This document shows, piece by piece, positions 16,772 through 26,111 of a DNA stretch of 64,000 nt (position 1 is the first letter of the stretch; every line of letters begins with the position of its first letter). The stretch is from positions 1 through 64,000 of the forward strand of contig CANJLF010000002.1 in assembly GCA_947475295.1 (NCBI GenBank), written 5' to 3'. A program made the translations under genes and the position numbers. Origin of the DNA: Fidelibacterota bacterium. GTDB lineage: Bacteria; Pseudomonadota; Alphaproteobacteria; Rhodospirillales; Rhodospirillaceae. The notes under the pieces were generated by a model. It was not told the origin of the DNA and did not search any database. It saw only the letters and a program-made list of their open reading frames with translations.

Positions 16772-18541
16772 CTACTCCGCTGCTTGCGGTCGCGGCGCGG
16801 GCGGCGCCGGCGGCTGCAGGTACTGATTGATATCGACCTTATCGATCTGCTCGGGCTTCAGGAACTGCTCGGCGTATTCCATGTAAGCGCCGGAGCGCAG
16901 GAACAGCTCGAACAGATCCGGATCGACGTGCTTGTCCTTCTTCATGAACCACAGAATCTTCAGGCTCTCGGACAAGGTCTTGGCCTTTTTATAAGGCCGG
17001 TCGGCGGCGGTCAGCGCTTCGAAAATGTCGGCAATGCCCATCATCTTGGCGGGCCATGACATCTGTGCGCCCGTGAGTTTGTTGGGATAGCCCGTGCCGT
17101 CGATCTTTTCGTGGTGGCCACCGGCGTATTCGGGCACGCGCTTCAGATGCTTGGGGAATGGCATCTCGTTCAGCATGTCGATGGTCAGCACAATGTGATC
17201 GTTGATCTTGCGGCGCTCGTCGTCGTTGAGCGTACCGCGCTGGATGCACATGTTGAGCACTTCGCCGAGATTATATTCGGCCTCGGAGTGCTCCGGCAGA
17301 TCGGCCAGCACCTGTTCCCAGCCGTCGGCCGGCGGCGGCGCTTTGTCCAAGAGCTTGGCTTCGGTCCAGGATAGGCCAAGTTTGCGGTCGAAATAGCGAT
17401 ACCATTTCTGCTTGGCGATCTCTTTGACCTTGTCCTGCTTTTCCTGCGACATGAATTCGCCGCCGATATTGGACTCGGCGATGAATTCCCACTGCTTCTT
17501 CAGCTCAGCGCAGCGGTCCTTGAATTTCTTCCGCTCGATGCGCGCGTTTTTGCCCTTGGCGATGGACTTCAGCATCTTGATCTCGGCGTCGCGCTGCAAG
17601 ACCTCGAAGCGCATACGCACTTCATGCACGCGATCGTAGATGGTTTGCAGCTTGGTGGCCTTGTCGACCACGAACTCCGGCGTCGTGACCTTGCCGATAT
17701 CGTGCAACCAAGCCGACACATGCAGTTCGTACCATTGCTGCTCGTCGAGCTTGAAATCCTTAAAGATACCTTCGGTCGCGGCTTGCGCTTTCATCGCCAA
17801 CATTTTGGTGAGTTCAGGCACGCGCTGACAATGGCCGCCCGTGTAGGGCGACTTCGCGTCAATCGCGTGGGCCATGACCTTGATCAGGCTGTCCATCAGG
17901 GCTTTTTGCGCTTCGATCAGGTTCTGGTTATCGATGGCGACCGCGGCCTGTGAGGCCAGTGCTTCGATGGTCCGCTGCACTTCCTTGGAGAACGCGATGA
18001 CTTCGCCGGCGTCGTTCTTGGCGTTGATGAGCTGCAGCACGCCGATCACTTCATCGGAATAATTCAGCAGCGGAATGCACAGGAACGACTTGGAGCGGTA
18101 GCCGGTGCCCTGGTCGAATTTCTTGGTGCCGGAGAAATCGTAGCCTTCCGCCTCGTAGGCGTCGGGAATGTTAATCGGCTTCTTGGTAATGGCAGCCGAA
18201 GCCGAGACGTTGTTGTGGTTGGGCTGGCCGGTTTCGGCGTTGTAGAGCCGCACAGGGGGAAACGGAATCGGCACGCCCGTGGTGCCGCCCATGGCGATCT
18301 TCAGCGAATTGGTGCGCATGATGGTGAACTTCAGCGCGTCTTGGTCGGTGCGCAGATAGAGCGTGCCGCCGTCGGCCTTGGTGATGCTCATGGCCTCCAG
18401 CAGGATCATCTCGGTCAGGCGGTCGTGATTGCGCTCGGCCGAAAGCGCCAAGCCGATCTCGATCAGCCGCTCCAGGCCGCTGGCTCCGGTGGAAACGCCG
18501 TCGCCGCTCACCGCGAGATTTTGTGCCGCCGCTTCAGCCAT
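16772..18541 (-). CDS. GAF–HD-GYP protein with a long insertion in the HD-GYP domain
   Basis: 589 residues, probably a cyclic-di-GMP phosphodiesterase or relative. Residues ~22–205 form a GAF sensor domain (SFLCIPLLNYSDEVIGVLQLIN). The HD-GYP domain starts at ~215; HDIGK is at 280–284 and GHHEKIDGTGYP at 475–486. In ordinary HD-GYP proteins these motifs lie roughly 60 residues apart; here they are about 195 apart, so some 130–140 residues, largely charged helix (GKNARIERKKFKDRC), are inserted. Metal ligands of both halves are kept. The C-terminal tail is Pro/Ala-rich. No transmembrane segment. The signal sensed by GAF is unknown. Confidence 0.87.
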   Translation of the reverse strand: MAEAAAQNLAVSGDGVSTGASGLERLIEIGLALSAERNHDRLTEMILLEAMSITKADGGTLYLRTDQDALKFTIMRTNSLKIAMGGTTGVPIPFPPVRLYNAETGQPNHNNVSASAAITKKPINIPDAYEAEGYDFSGTKKFDQGTGYRSKSFLCIPLLNYSDEVIGVLQLINAKNDAGEVIAFSKEVQRTIEALASQAAVAIDNQNLIEAQKALMDSLIKVMAHAIDAKSPYTGGHCQRVPELTKMLAMKAQAATEGIFKDFKLDEQQWYELHVSAWLHDIGKVTTPEFVVDKATKLQTIYDRVHEVRMRFEVLQRDAEIKMLKSIAKGKNARIERKKFKDRCAELKKQWEFIAESNIGGEFMSQEKQDKVKEIAKQKWYRYFDRKLGLSWTEAKLLDKAPPPADGWEQVLADLPEHSEAEYNLGEVLNMCIQRGTLNDDERRKINDHIVLTIDMLNEMPFPKHLKRVPEYAGGHHEKIDGTGYPNKLTGAQMSWPAKMMGIADIFEALTAADRPYKKAKTLSESLKILWFMKKDKHVDPDLFELFLRSGAYMEYAEQFLKPEQIDKVDINQYLQPPAPPAPRPQAAE

Positions 18542-18943
18542 AATTCACTACCCAACCCATCGACGCCTGATCCACCGGGTCCCTACGCCCGGGTGTCCGC
18601 TACATTAATGTGTGGGCCGGAGGCTTCGCCGCGCACCGATGATGGCCTCAGAAACACGTCCCACGTCCGCCCTGGCACTTGAACGCCTCTAAAGAAACGG
18701 CGTCTGTGTCATTTTTTGAAGGCGTTTTTTTTGAACCCTCAGCAGGTTAGCCCGAATTTGCCAACGAACTGTATACGAATTTTACCATAACCGGGACGCC
18801 GTTTCACGGCAAGATTATAGGTGTTTTTCGCCATTTGGTTGAGGTCCGGACGACTGGGGCGCCCGCTTGACGGACCCCCGCGGAGGGCCTTAAGTGCCCG
18901 GTATATCCGGAAAATTTCCCTGTCGCCGGCCTCTGGAAGCGCC
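18542..18943. other. 402-bp divergent intergenic region
   Basis: Lies between the divergent HD-GYP gene and ubiD and must hold both promoters. AT-rich stretches occur at 18708–18732 and 18770–18835. A small hairpin GCCGT-GAA-ACGGC lies near 18800. A minus-strand TTGCCG–17 nt–TATGGT pairing could be a promoter for the HD-GYP gene but is weak. I see no gene with a credible ribosome-binding site. Confidence 0.4.
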
Positions 18944-20470
18944 ATGCCTTATCAGTCCCTACGTGAGTTCATGGACCGCCTGGAGCGGGACGGACGGCTT
19001 CTCCGGGTCAAGGCGCCGGTTTCGCCCCATCTGGAGATGACCGAGATCCAGACTCGCGTTCTGGCCGAGGGCGGCCCGGCCATCCTGTTTGAGAACGTGG
19101 TCGGCGCCGACGGGCGGCGCTCGCCCATTCCGGTGCTGGTCAACTTGTTCGGTACTGTCGAGCGCGTGGCCTGGGGCATGGACCGCGAACCTCATCAGCT
19201 GCGCGAGGTCGGCGAGACGCTGGCCTTTCTGAAACAACCCGAGCCGCCCGGCGGATGGAAAGAGGCGCTCGAGATGCTGCCTCTCTTGCGTACTGTCATG
19301 GCCATGAAGCCCAAGACGGTCTCGAAGGCGCCCTGCCAAGAGGTTGTGCTGACCGGCAACGATATCGATCTTGCAAAGCTGCCCATTCAAACCTGCTGGC
19401 CCGGCGATGTGGGTCCGCTCATCACCTGGCCGCTGGTGGTCACCAAAGGGCCCACCTTTGATGAAAAGGGCGGCGATAAGCGCGACGTCTACAACCTCGG
19501 CATCTACCGCATGCAGGTGACGGGCCGCGACACCACGCTTATGAGGTGGCTTAAGCACCGCGGCGGCGCCGGCCACTTCGACCGTTGGAAAGGCAAGAAG
19601 GCCGAGCCCCTGCCCGCCGCCGTGGTCATCGGCGCCGATCCCGGCACGATCCTCGCCGCCGTCACACCTGTGCCCGATACGCTGTCGGAATATCAGTTCG
19701 CGGGACTCTTGCGTGGGCGCAAGGTCGAGCTGGTGGACTGCAAGACCGTGCCGCTGCAAGTGCCGGCCGAAGCCGAGATCATCATCGAAGGTCACGTCAT
19801 GCTCGACGAATATGGCGATGAAGGTCCCTTCGGCGACCACACCGGCTATTACAACGCCGTCGAGAAGTTCCCGGTGTTCAAGGTCTCGGCCGTCACCATG
19901 CGCCGCGATCCGATTTATCTATCGACCTACACCGGCCGGCCGCCCGACGAGCCCAGCATCCTCGGCGAAGCTTTGAACGAGGTCTTCATTCCGCTGCTGA
20001 TCCAGCAGTTCCCGGAGATTGTCGATTTCTGGCTGCCGCCCGAAGGTTGCAGTTACCGCATCGCCGTCGTCAGCATGAAGAAGGCCTATCCCGGCCATGC
20101 CAAGCGCGTAATGATGGGCGTGTGGAGTTTCCTGCGCCAGTTCGTCTACACCAAGTTCGTCATCGTCGTGGATGCCGATATCAACGCGCGCGATTGGAAA
20201 GATGTGATGTGGGCGGTGTCCACGCGCATGGACCCGGCCCGCGACATCACCGTCATCGAGAACACGCCGATCGACTATCTCGACTTCGCCTCGCCCGAAC
20301 CGGGCCTGGGCGGGAAGATCGGCCTCGACGCCACCACCAAGATGTATCCGGAAACCAAGCGCGAATGGGGCACGGAGATCAAAATGGCCGACGACATCGT
20401 TAAGCTCGTCAGCGACAAGTGGACGAGCTACGGTCTGCCCGGCAGCGGCAAGAAAATTTGGAAAGATTAA
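18944..20470 (+). CDS. ubiD: UbiD family decarboxylase
   Basis: Prenylated-FMN-dependent decarboxylase, 508 residues (E. coli UbiD 497), acting on polyprenyl-4-hydroxybenzoate in ubiquinone synthesis. Typical segments: [17 protein letters not shown] at the start, [10 protein letters not shown] with the prFMN/Mn site, [33 protein letters not shown] containing the catalytic Glu region, and [11 protein letters not shown] near the C-terminus. The start at 18944 ([11 protein letters not shown]) fits the family; an upstream in-frame extension is not conserved-looking. It needs a UbiX flavin prenyltransferase, not found in this window. Confidence 0.94.
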   Translation: MPYQSLREFMDRLERDGRLLRVKAPVSPHLEMTEIQTRVLAEGGPAILFENVVGADGRRSPIPVLVNLFGTVERVAWGMDREPHQLREVGETLAFLKQPEPPGGWKEALEMLPLLRTVMAMKPKTVSKAPCQEVVLTGNDIDLAKLPIQTCWPGDVGPLITWPLVVTKGPTFDEKGGDKRDVYNLGIYRMQVTGRDTTLMRWLKHRGGAGHFDRWKGKKAEPLPAAVVIGADPGTILAAVTPVPDTLSEYQFAGLLRGRKVELVDCKTVPLQVPAEAEIIIEGHVMLDEYGDEGPFGDHTGYYNAVEKFPVFKVSAVTMRRDPIYLSTYTGRPPDEPSILGEALNEVFIPLLIQQFPEIVDFWLPPEGCSYRIAVVSMKKAYPGHAKRVMMGVWSFLRQFVYTKFVIVVDADINARDWKDVMWAVSTRMDPARDITVIENTPIDYLDFASPEPGLGGKIGLDATTKMYPETKREWGTEIKMADDIVKLVSDKWTSYGLPGSGKKIWKD

Positions 20471-20552
20471 GTCTGCGGCACTGGGCTCTGCGGCGGCGCT
20501 TCAAGACCTTACTGAAATTTCCGACGACGAAGTGCTGCAACATCACTTGCAG

Positions 20553-20969
20553 TTACCGATCCTCCACCGCGATCCGCATTGTCTTACCGAGCGTATTGAA
20601 CGCCTCCTCCATTGTATCCAGGCGGGTGGCATGGCGGAGATTGAGGAGCCGGTCCACTTGCGGCCGATGCCATTTGAGCCGCCGGGCCAGCTCGTTCTTG
20701 CTCATGCTCTGGCTGCGCATCGCGCGATAGAGGAGAACCTTGGCCACGGCTTGCGCCGGCAACACTACTTTAAGGCGGCCCAACGAGGGATTTGGGATGT
20801 TTTCCTTGTCAGCCATGCGCGCGGCGATGGCTTCTTCAATGGCTTCCACAGCTCGCTTGCGGGCATCGTCTTTGTCCTGGCCGAAAGTAGTCACTTCAGG
20901 AAAGTCCGGGGACGTCACAAGATAGGTGCCATTGTCGTCCTTGGTGAGTTTGATCGGGTAGGTCCACAT
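20553..20969 (-). CDS. hicB: HicB-family antitoxin
   Basis: 138 residues. The N-terminal HicB fold (partial RNase H-like) is recognisable in YPIKLTKDDNGTYLVTSPDF and FGQDKDDARKRAVEAIEEA; the C-terminal half is a helix-turn-helix (MSKNELARRLKWHRPQVDRLLNL) that would bind the operator. It should neutralise HicA and repress the operon. It follows hicA by 20 bp on the same strand; toxin-first order is normal for hicAB. Convergent with ubiD. Confidence 0.9.
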   Translation of the reverse strand: MWTYPIKLTKDDNGTYLVTSPDFPEVTTFGQDKDDARKRAVEAIEEAIAARMADKENIPNPSLGRLKVVLPAQAVAKVLLYRAMRSQSMSKNELARRLKWHRPQVDRLLNLRHATRLDTMEEAFNTLGKTMRIAVEDR

Positions 20970-20989
20970 ACCTCTAGTCCTTCAAGCCA

Positions 20990-21178
20990 TTAATCTTTTA
21001 GCCCCAAGTCCTTCTTGATCTTATGCACGAGGCCGGTGCCGAGTTCCTTGCGGCCGTGCATGGGCAACTGAGTCTTTCGCCCTTCACGCCGCACGGTAAG
21101 GTGTCCGCTCCCGCCCTTATGGGTTTCAAAGGTACAGCCACGCTGCTGGAGCCAGCGCCTTAATTCATTGGCATTCAT
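20990..21178 (-). CDS. hicA: HicA-family mRNA interferase toxin
   Basis: 62 residues, the usual HicA length. Double-stranded-RNA-binding-like fold with the catalytic His in HKGGSGHLTVRREG and the following LPMHGRKELGTGLVHKIKKDLGL, typical of HicA. The Gly-Ser-Gly-His sequence replaces the common Gly-Ser-His-His. It cleaves mRNA when not bound by HicB. The ATG at 21178 lies 9 bp downstream of a 30-bp inverted repeat (21188–21217), the likely operator. Confidence 0.9.
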   Translation of the reverse strand: MNANELRRWLQQRGCTFETHKGGSGHLTVRREGRKTQLPMHGRKELGTGLVHKIKKDLGLKD

Positions 21179-21187
21179 AATATACGC

Positions 21188-21217
21188 AACAGATATGTTG
21201 CCTGCAACATTTCTGTT
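21188..21217. promoter_or_regulatory. hicAB operator dyad
   Basis: Inverted repeat AACAGATATGTTGC–CT–GCAACATTTCTGTT: the 14-bp arms match at 13 positions. A second overlapping pair, GCAACA (21186–21191) and TGTTGC (21196–21201), repeats the half-site. Placed directly upstream of hicA, it is a good candidate for binding by the HicB helix-turn-helix and would overlap the promoter. Confidence 0.7.
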
Positions 21218-21300
21218 TCTCCCTATGCGATCAATCCCTTATCTTGTACACGAATTGCCACAATCCGTTCACCACCCGAGCGCGCCCAAACAGGAAACCC

Positions 21301-22644
21301 ATGCCTCACGCCGACCTTCTCAACCTCCTCTCCGACCTGATCACCGATGCCCGCAAGTCCGGCGCCGATGCCGCCGACGCCCTGGTGGTCGACGGCACTT
21401 CGGTTTCGGTCACATCGCGCCTCGGCAAGCTGGAACAGCTGGAGCGCTCCGAAGGCGGCGACATCGGCCTGCGTGTGCTCATCGGCAAGCGCCAGGCCAT
21501 CGTCTCCTCCGCCGACCGCTCCAAAGAGGCGCTGAAAGAACTGGTTGAACGCGCCGTGGCCATGGCGCGGACTGTGCCCGAAGACCCCTTCTGCGGCATC
21601 GCTGAACCGGGGCAGTTGGCGACGAATTTGCCGGCCCTCGATATCTGCGACCCCGCCGAGATTTCAGCCGAGACGCTGATTGAACGCGCCCAGGTCTGCG
21701 AAGCCGCCGCCCGCGACGTTAAGGGCGTGACCAATTCCGAGGGCGCTTCGGCGGCCTGGGGCAAATCTCAAGTCGCTATCGCCGCCTCAAACGGTTTCGC
21801 GCGGGCTTATGAGTCGTCGGGCTCGTCCATGAGCGTGTCGGTCATCGCCGGCGACTCCGATCACGGCATGGAAACCGACTACGACTACACCACGGCGGTC
21901 TATTTCGCCGACATGAAGGGCCCGGCCGAAGTCGGTCTCAACGCCGGCACGCGCGCCGTGCGCAAGTTGGGCGGGCGCAAGGTCTCCAGCCGTAAAGTGC
22001 CGGTGATTTTCGATGCCCGCGTCGCCCGCGGACTGGTCAGTCACTTCCTCGGCGCCATCAGCGGCTCATCCATCGCGCGCGGCACCAGCTTCCTGAAGGA
22101 CGCCATGGGCACGGAGGTTTTTGCGCCCGGAATCAATATCTTCGAAGACCCGCATCGCAACCGCGGCCTCAGGTCCAAGCCCTGCGACGGCGAGGGCCTT
22201 GCCAATAAGCCCAGCGCCCTCATCGACAAAGGCGTGCTCACCACCTGGATTCTGAATTTGAGCTCCGCCCGGCAATTGAAGCTGGCGCCCACCGGTCATG
22301 CCACACGCGGCACCGGCTCGCCGCCCGGCTCCGGCACTACCAACGTCTGGCTGGAAGCCGGCAGCGTCACGCCGGCCGCCCTCATGAGCGACATCAAGGA
22401 CGGGTTATTCGTGACCGATCTGGTGGGCCAAGGCGTCAACGGTGTGACCGGCGACTACAGCCGCGGCGCGGTGGGATTCTGGATCGAGAACGGCGTGCTC
22501 ACCTATCCGGTGCACGAAATCACCATCGCCGGAAATCTCAAGGATATGTTCAAGCGCGTCACCCCAGCCAACGACCTGGAGCTGCGCTACGGCATCGACG
22601 CGCCGACGGTGCGGATCGACGGGCTAACGCTCGCTGGGACTTAA
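21301..22644 (+). CDS. pmbA: TldD/PmbA family metalloprotease homologue PmbA
   Basis: 447 residues, the PmbA (TldE) member of the TldD/PmbA pair, which in other bacteria matures peptides and degrades the CcdA antitoxin. PmbA subunits themselves lack the zinc site found in TldD, and I see no HExxxH here. Recognisable parts: LVVDGTSVSVTSRLGKLEQL, SEGGDIGLRVLIGKRQAIVS, IARGTSFLKDAMG, and GVNGVTGDYSRGAVGFWIENG near the C-terminus. Start ATG at 21301; the frame is open to 21244 but the family begins near MPHADLLNLL. It overlaps the lipid kinase gene by 4 bp, tail to tail. Confidence 0.92.
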   Translation: MPHADLLNLLSDLITDARKSGADAADALVVDGTSVSVTSRLGKLEQLERSEGGDIGLRVLIGKRQAIVSSADRSKEALKELVERAVAMARTVPEDPFCGIAEPGQLATNLPALDICDPAEISAETLIERAQVCEAAARDVKGVTNSEGASAAWGKSQVAIAASNGFARAYESSGSSMSVSVIAGDSDHGMETDYDYTTAVYFADMKGPAEVGLNAGTRAVRKLGGRKVSSRKVPVIFDARVARGLVSHFLGAISGSSIARGTSFLKDAMGTEVFAPGINIFEDPHRNRGLRSKPCDGEGLANKPSALIDKGVLTTWILNLSSARQLKLAPTGHATRGTGSPPGSGTTNVWLEAGSVTPAALMSDIKDGLFVTDLVGQGVNGVTGDYSRGAVGFWIENGVLTYPVHEITIAGNLKDMFKRVTPANDLELRYGIDAPTVRIDGLTLAGT

Positions 22645-23579
22645 GCCGGGAAAATCAGCTGCACCGGTTCCGGGTCCACAACGATCGTGGCCGGCAAGTG
22701 CGCGACGATATCGCCGTCGGCCTGCACCGGGCGGCCCGGCACGCCCCTCACCATAACCTCGCGGCCTTTGATCAAGCGCACGTCATGGAGCTTCGAGATT
22801 TGGCCCAGCATGAGCGCCATGCCGTAACGGGCCGTATTGAACCAGCCGCGGCCCTGCATCAAAACCACGTGGAAACAACCCTCGGCCAATGACGCATCGG
22901 GCGCAGCAATAAAAGGCCCGCCGTAGCGACGGCCGTTGCAGGCCACCACCGAAACCGTTTGATAAACCGTTCCATCGATGGTCACCTCACAGCCTGCGCC
23001 ATCTTCCCGAAACGCTTGAACTGCGGACTGCCAGACATAAGCCAAGGGGCCGATCACTTTTTTCAGGGTAAGCGAGACGCCACTTACCACGTTGGCGTCA
23101 AAGCCCGCACCCGCCATCATCACAAAGCGCCGGCCATTGACCCGGCCCACATGGATGGGACGGATGGGACCCACGGCCAGCGCGCGCGTGATCGCCTCGG
23201 CATCGCGCGCGAGGCCAATCTCGTCGGCCAGCACATTGGCGGTGCCCAGCGGAATAATTCCAAGCGCAATTGATTTGCCGACAAGGCCATTGACGACTTC
23301 GTTGACGGTGCCGTCGCCGCCGGCGGCGGCGATGACGTCGAAGTCATCCCCGACCTCGCGGGCGATGCGCTCGGCATGGCCGGGGGCTGTGGTCTCCATG
23401 ACAGTGACGGAACAGCCCATGTCGCGCAGGCCGTCGACGATGTGATCGAAGCGAAAACGGCGGTTGCGGCCTGCGGCGGGATTGAAGACGGCGAGGATGC
23501 GCCGCAAGCGGGGCGCAAAGCTGGCCTGTGCGGCCAGCGACGCCGCATCACTCCCGTCAACATTCATGCGCCGCTCCAT
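22641..23579 (-). CDS. Diacylglycerol/sphingosine kinase-type lipid kinase
   Basis: 312 residues, DagK/YegS family. The nucleotide-binding motif is AAAGGDGTVNEVVNGL, preceded by FNPAAGRNRR and followed by LGIIPLGTANVLADEIG, the family signature block. The C-terminal beta-sandwich ends in QADGDIVAHLPATIVVDP. It likely phosphorylates diacylglycerol or a related lipid at the inner membrane. Two starts are possible, ATG at 23579 or 23567; neither has a strong ribosome-binding site. Divergent from the metallophosphoesterase gene. Confidence 0.9.
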   Translation of the reverse strand: MERRMNVDGSDAASLAAQASFAPRLRRILAVFNPAAGRNRRFRFDHIVDGLRDMGCSVTVMETTAPGHAERIAREVGDDFDVIAAAGGDGTVNEVVNGLVGKSIALGIIPLGTANVLADEIGLARDAEAITRALAVGPIRPIHVGRVNGRRFVMMAGAGFDANVVSGVSLTLKKVIGPLAYVWQSAVQAFREDGAGCEVTIDGTVYQTVSVVACNGRRYGGPFIAAPDASLAEGCFHVVLMQGRGWFNTARYGMALMLGQISKLHDVRLIKGREVMVRGVPGRPVQADGDIVAHLPATIVVDPEPVQLIFPA

Positions 23580-23718
23580 ACGCTATGCCCCGGCGCTTTG
23601 GTAGTGACAGTTGTGTTTCATTCGCATGAAGAGTGAGTGAAGACAAGGGTCCGCAGTCTAGCAAAGCGACTCGGGTTCACCTACATCCTTCGCGCGCGGA
23701 TTGGTATTTAAGGAGAAC

Positions 23719-24702
23719 ATGTTGCGCGCCATTGGCAGCTCCCTCAGGTTCCGCACCATCTTCGTCTCCGATATTCATTTGGGCACCCGGGGATGCAAAG
23801 CCGACTTTCTCCTCGACTTCCTCAAACATACCGAGTCTGAAAAGCTATTCCTCGTCGGTGACATTATCGACGGCTGGCGCTTGAAGAAGAACTGGTTCTG
23901 GACCCAGGCCCACAACGACGTGGTGCAGAAGGTCCTACGCAAGGCGCGCAAGGGCACCGAAGTCATCTACGTGCCAGGCAACCACGACGAATTCGCCCGC
24001 GACTTCCTGGACCAGGAATTCGGCCAGATCAAGGTCGTGCGCGACGCCATCCACGACACCCTCGATGGCCGAAAATTCCTGGTGGCTCACGGCGACGAAT
24101 GCGACGGCGTAATGATCTACGCCAAGTGGCTCGCGATCCTGGGCGACACCGCCTACGGCACGGCCCTCATTCTCAACACCTGGTTCAACCTGCTGCGGCG
24201 GCGTTGCGGCCTGCCCTACTGGTCCTTGTCGAAGTACCTAAAGCACAAGGTCAAGAACGCGGTGCAGTTTATCTCCAACTACGAGCACGCCATGGCGCGC
24301 ATGGCGCGCGAACGCGGCGCCGACGGCATCGTCTGCGGGCATATCCACCACGCCGAGATTCGCGATATTGACGGCATCACTTACCTCAACGACGGCGACT
24401 GGGTGGAGGGCTGCACGGCGCTGGTCGAGCACTTCGACGGCCGTTGGGAAATTCTGCACTGGGCAGACCTGCGCGGCCTCGTGCCCATCGACACGCTCAC
24501 TAACGAGCCGACATCGACCGAGGAAATCTCCGAAGACAGCGATGTGGTTCCGCTGCCTGCTGCCCTCGTTCTCGCGGCATCCCCTCTTCAAGTATCAGGG
24601 GGCCGCATCCCGCTAGAAGCCACCAACAAGGCAAAAGAATGCGAATACTCATCGTCACCGATGCCTGGCACCCCCAGATCAATGGCGTTGTCCGAACCCT
24701 GA
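23719..24702 (+). CDS. LpxH-like metallophosphoesterase
   Basis: 327 residues of the calcineurin-like fold, closest to UDP-2,3-diacylglucosamine diphosphatase-type proteins. Metal ligands are clear: VSDIHLGTRG, VGDIIDGW, VPGNHDEFARD, VAHGDECDGV and CGHIHHAEI. It is longer than E. coli LpxH (240), with a C-terminal extension of low complexity. The ATG at 23719 follows AAGGAGAAC and is preferred over an upstream TTG. Its last 64 bp overlap the next gene in another frame, an unusually long overlap. Substrate may be a lipid A precursor or another nucleotide-linked lipid. Confidence 0.85.
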   Translation: MLRAIGSSLRFRTIFVSDIHLGTRGCKADFLLDFLKHTESEKLFLVGDIIDGWRLKKNWFWTQAHNDVVQKVLRKARKGTEVIYVPGNHDEFARDFLDQEFGQIKVVRDAIHDTLDGRKFLVAHGDECDGVMIYAKWLAILGDTAYGTALILNTWFNLLRRRCGLPYWSLSKYLKHKVKNAVQFISNYEHAMARMARERGADGIVCGHIHHAEIRDIDGITYLNDGDWVEGCTALVEHFDGRWEILHWADLRGLVPIDTLTNEPTSTEEISEDSDVVPLPAALVLAASPLQVSGGRIPLEATNKAKECEYSSSPMPGTPRSMALSEP

Positions 24703-25715
24703 CGACGCTAACGAACCACTTAAGCGCGGCGGGCCACGAGGCCATCACCATCACGCCGGATCAGTTCCGCACCATTCCCTGCCCGAGCTACCCTGAGATT
24801 CGTCTGGCGCTGATGCCGTCGCGGCGCATGGCGCGCATCATCGAGGGTTTCCGGCCCTGTGTGGTGCACATCGCCACGGAAGGGCCCTTGGGCTTTGCCG
24901 CGCGGAGCTATTGCACAAAGCGCAAAGTCCCCTTCACGACCGCCTTCCATACCAAGTTCCCCGAGTACCTGAATGCCCGGGCGCATGTGCCGGTCAAATG
25001 GACCTATAAAGTCATGCGCCACTTCCACGAGCCGTCGCAGTCCGTGATGGTGGCGACCCAGACCGTCGAAAACGAACTGGCGCAGCACGGCTTTCGCAAC
25101 ATCAAGCGTTGGAGCCGGGGCGTGGATACCCAGCTGTTCCGCCCGCGCGACAAAAGTTTCCTCAACCTGCCGCGCCCCATCGCGCTCTATGTGGGCCGCG
25201 TCGCGGTTGAGAAAAACATCGAGGCGTTCCTGGCCCTCAACCAGCCGGGCAGCAAGGTTGTCGTCGGCGACGGGCCGCAGCTGGCCCAGCTTTCGCGCAA
25301 ATATCCCGATGTGATCTTTGCGGGGGTGAAGGAAGGCGAGGAACTGGCGAAATATTTCGCCGCAGCCGACGTGTTTGTCTTCCCGAGCCTTACCGATACG
25401 TTCGGTCTGGTGCTGCTGGAAGCCTTGGCCTGCGGCGTGCCTGTAGCAGCCTATCCTGTGGCCGGTCCGCTCGACGTCATCGGCGACGCGCCGGTGGGTT
25501 GCTTGAATGCGGATCTGGGTGTGGCGGTACGCAAAGCCTTGGACGCCTCGCCCGACGCTTGCCGCGCCCACGCCGAAAGCTACTCCTGGGATTCCAGCGT
25601 CGCGCAATTCCTGGCCAACATCGCGCCGTTTCCGCCCGAACGCTTTTTCCCCGGCGGCGGCCTGCCGCCGACGGAGTTCAAAGGCGATTCGACCGTGGCG
25701 GTTTCGCCAATTTAG
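24639..25715 (+). CDS. Family 4 (GT-B) glycosyltransferase
   Basis: 358 residues, retaining GT-B enzyme related to MgtA/SqdX-type lipid glycosyltransferases. N-terminal RILIVTDAWHPQINGVVRTL is the acceptor-side loop; TTAFHTKFPEYL follows; the donor side has LYVGRVAVEKNIEAFL, VVGDGPQL and the E-x7-E region SLTDTFGLVLLEALACG. It overlaps the phosphoesterase by 64 bp, so the two are surely co-expressed and probably act on one glycolipid pathway. Sugar and acceptor unknown. Confidence 0.88.
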   Translation: MRILIVTDAWHPQINGVVRTLTTLTNHLSAAGHEAITITPDQFRTIPCPSYPEIRLALMPSRRMARIIEGFRPCVVHIATEGPLGFAARSYCTKRKVPFTTAFHTKFPEYLNARAHVPVKWTYKVMRHFHEPSQSVMVATQTVENELAQHGFRNIKRWSRGVDTQLFRPRDKSFLNLPRPIALYVGRVAVEKNIEAFLALNQPGSKVVVGDGPQLAQLSRKYPDVIFAGVKEGEELAKYFAAADVFVFPSLTDTFGLVLLEALACGVPVAAYPVAGPLDVIGDAPVGCLNADLGVAVRKALDASPDACRAHAESYSWDSSVAQFLANIAPFPPERFFPGGGLPPTEFKGDSTVAVSPI

Positions 25716-26050
25716 TTCTTCTGTGGCGGCTCTTCGCCGGGCCCGTCGACCCATTCGCCGTCGCCGGGAAGACGCGACTTTTCCATCATCTGCATCTGCT
25801 GCCGCTGTTCTTCCTCGATCCGCTTGACGGTCTCGGCCGCATCGGCAGCGGTCAGGTCGCCGGGCGGGGGATCGGCGGAGTCTACTGTTGTCTCTTCCGC
25901 CGGAGCCGCGGCGGCAGGTTTTTCAGCAGGGGCCGTAGCAGCCGGGGTCGTCACGGGTGCCGGGTTCTGGCTCGCGCCGAGATAGTAGGCCGCGACGACC
26001 AGCACCGTGCCGACCAGCACAACCCACAGCAAATTGCGGTTAGACTGCAT
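25712..26050 (-). CDS. Small single-span membrane protein, unknown
   Basis: 112 residues. One N-terminal transmembrane segment (NLLWVVLVGTVLVVAAYYLG), then a Pro/Ala/Thr/Glu-rich stretch (about residues 30–60) and a charged helix rich in Gln and Met (RIEEEQRQQMQMM). It is probably anchored in the inner membrane with the tail outside. No family recognised. It overlaps the end of the convergent GT4 gene by 4 bp. Confidence 0.65.
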   Translation of the reverse strand: MQSNRNLLWVVLVGTVLVVAAYYLGASQNPAPVTTPAATAPAEKPAAAAPAEETTVDSADPPPGDLTAADAAETVKRIEEEQRQQMQMMEKSRLPGDGEWVDGPGEEPPQKN

Positions 26051-26111
26051 ATCCTGTCTCCAAAGAGCGCCCCAGTTCTCACATAGTTCTCAGGGACATC
26101 GATCTCCTTTA

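Noticed and set aside
18739-18945. Minus-strand 68-residue frame in the HD-GYP/ubiD gap (peptide [13 protein letters not shown])
   Set aside because: No ribosome-binding site before either ATG, no family resemblance, and it overlaps the ubiD start.
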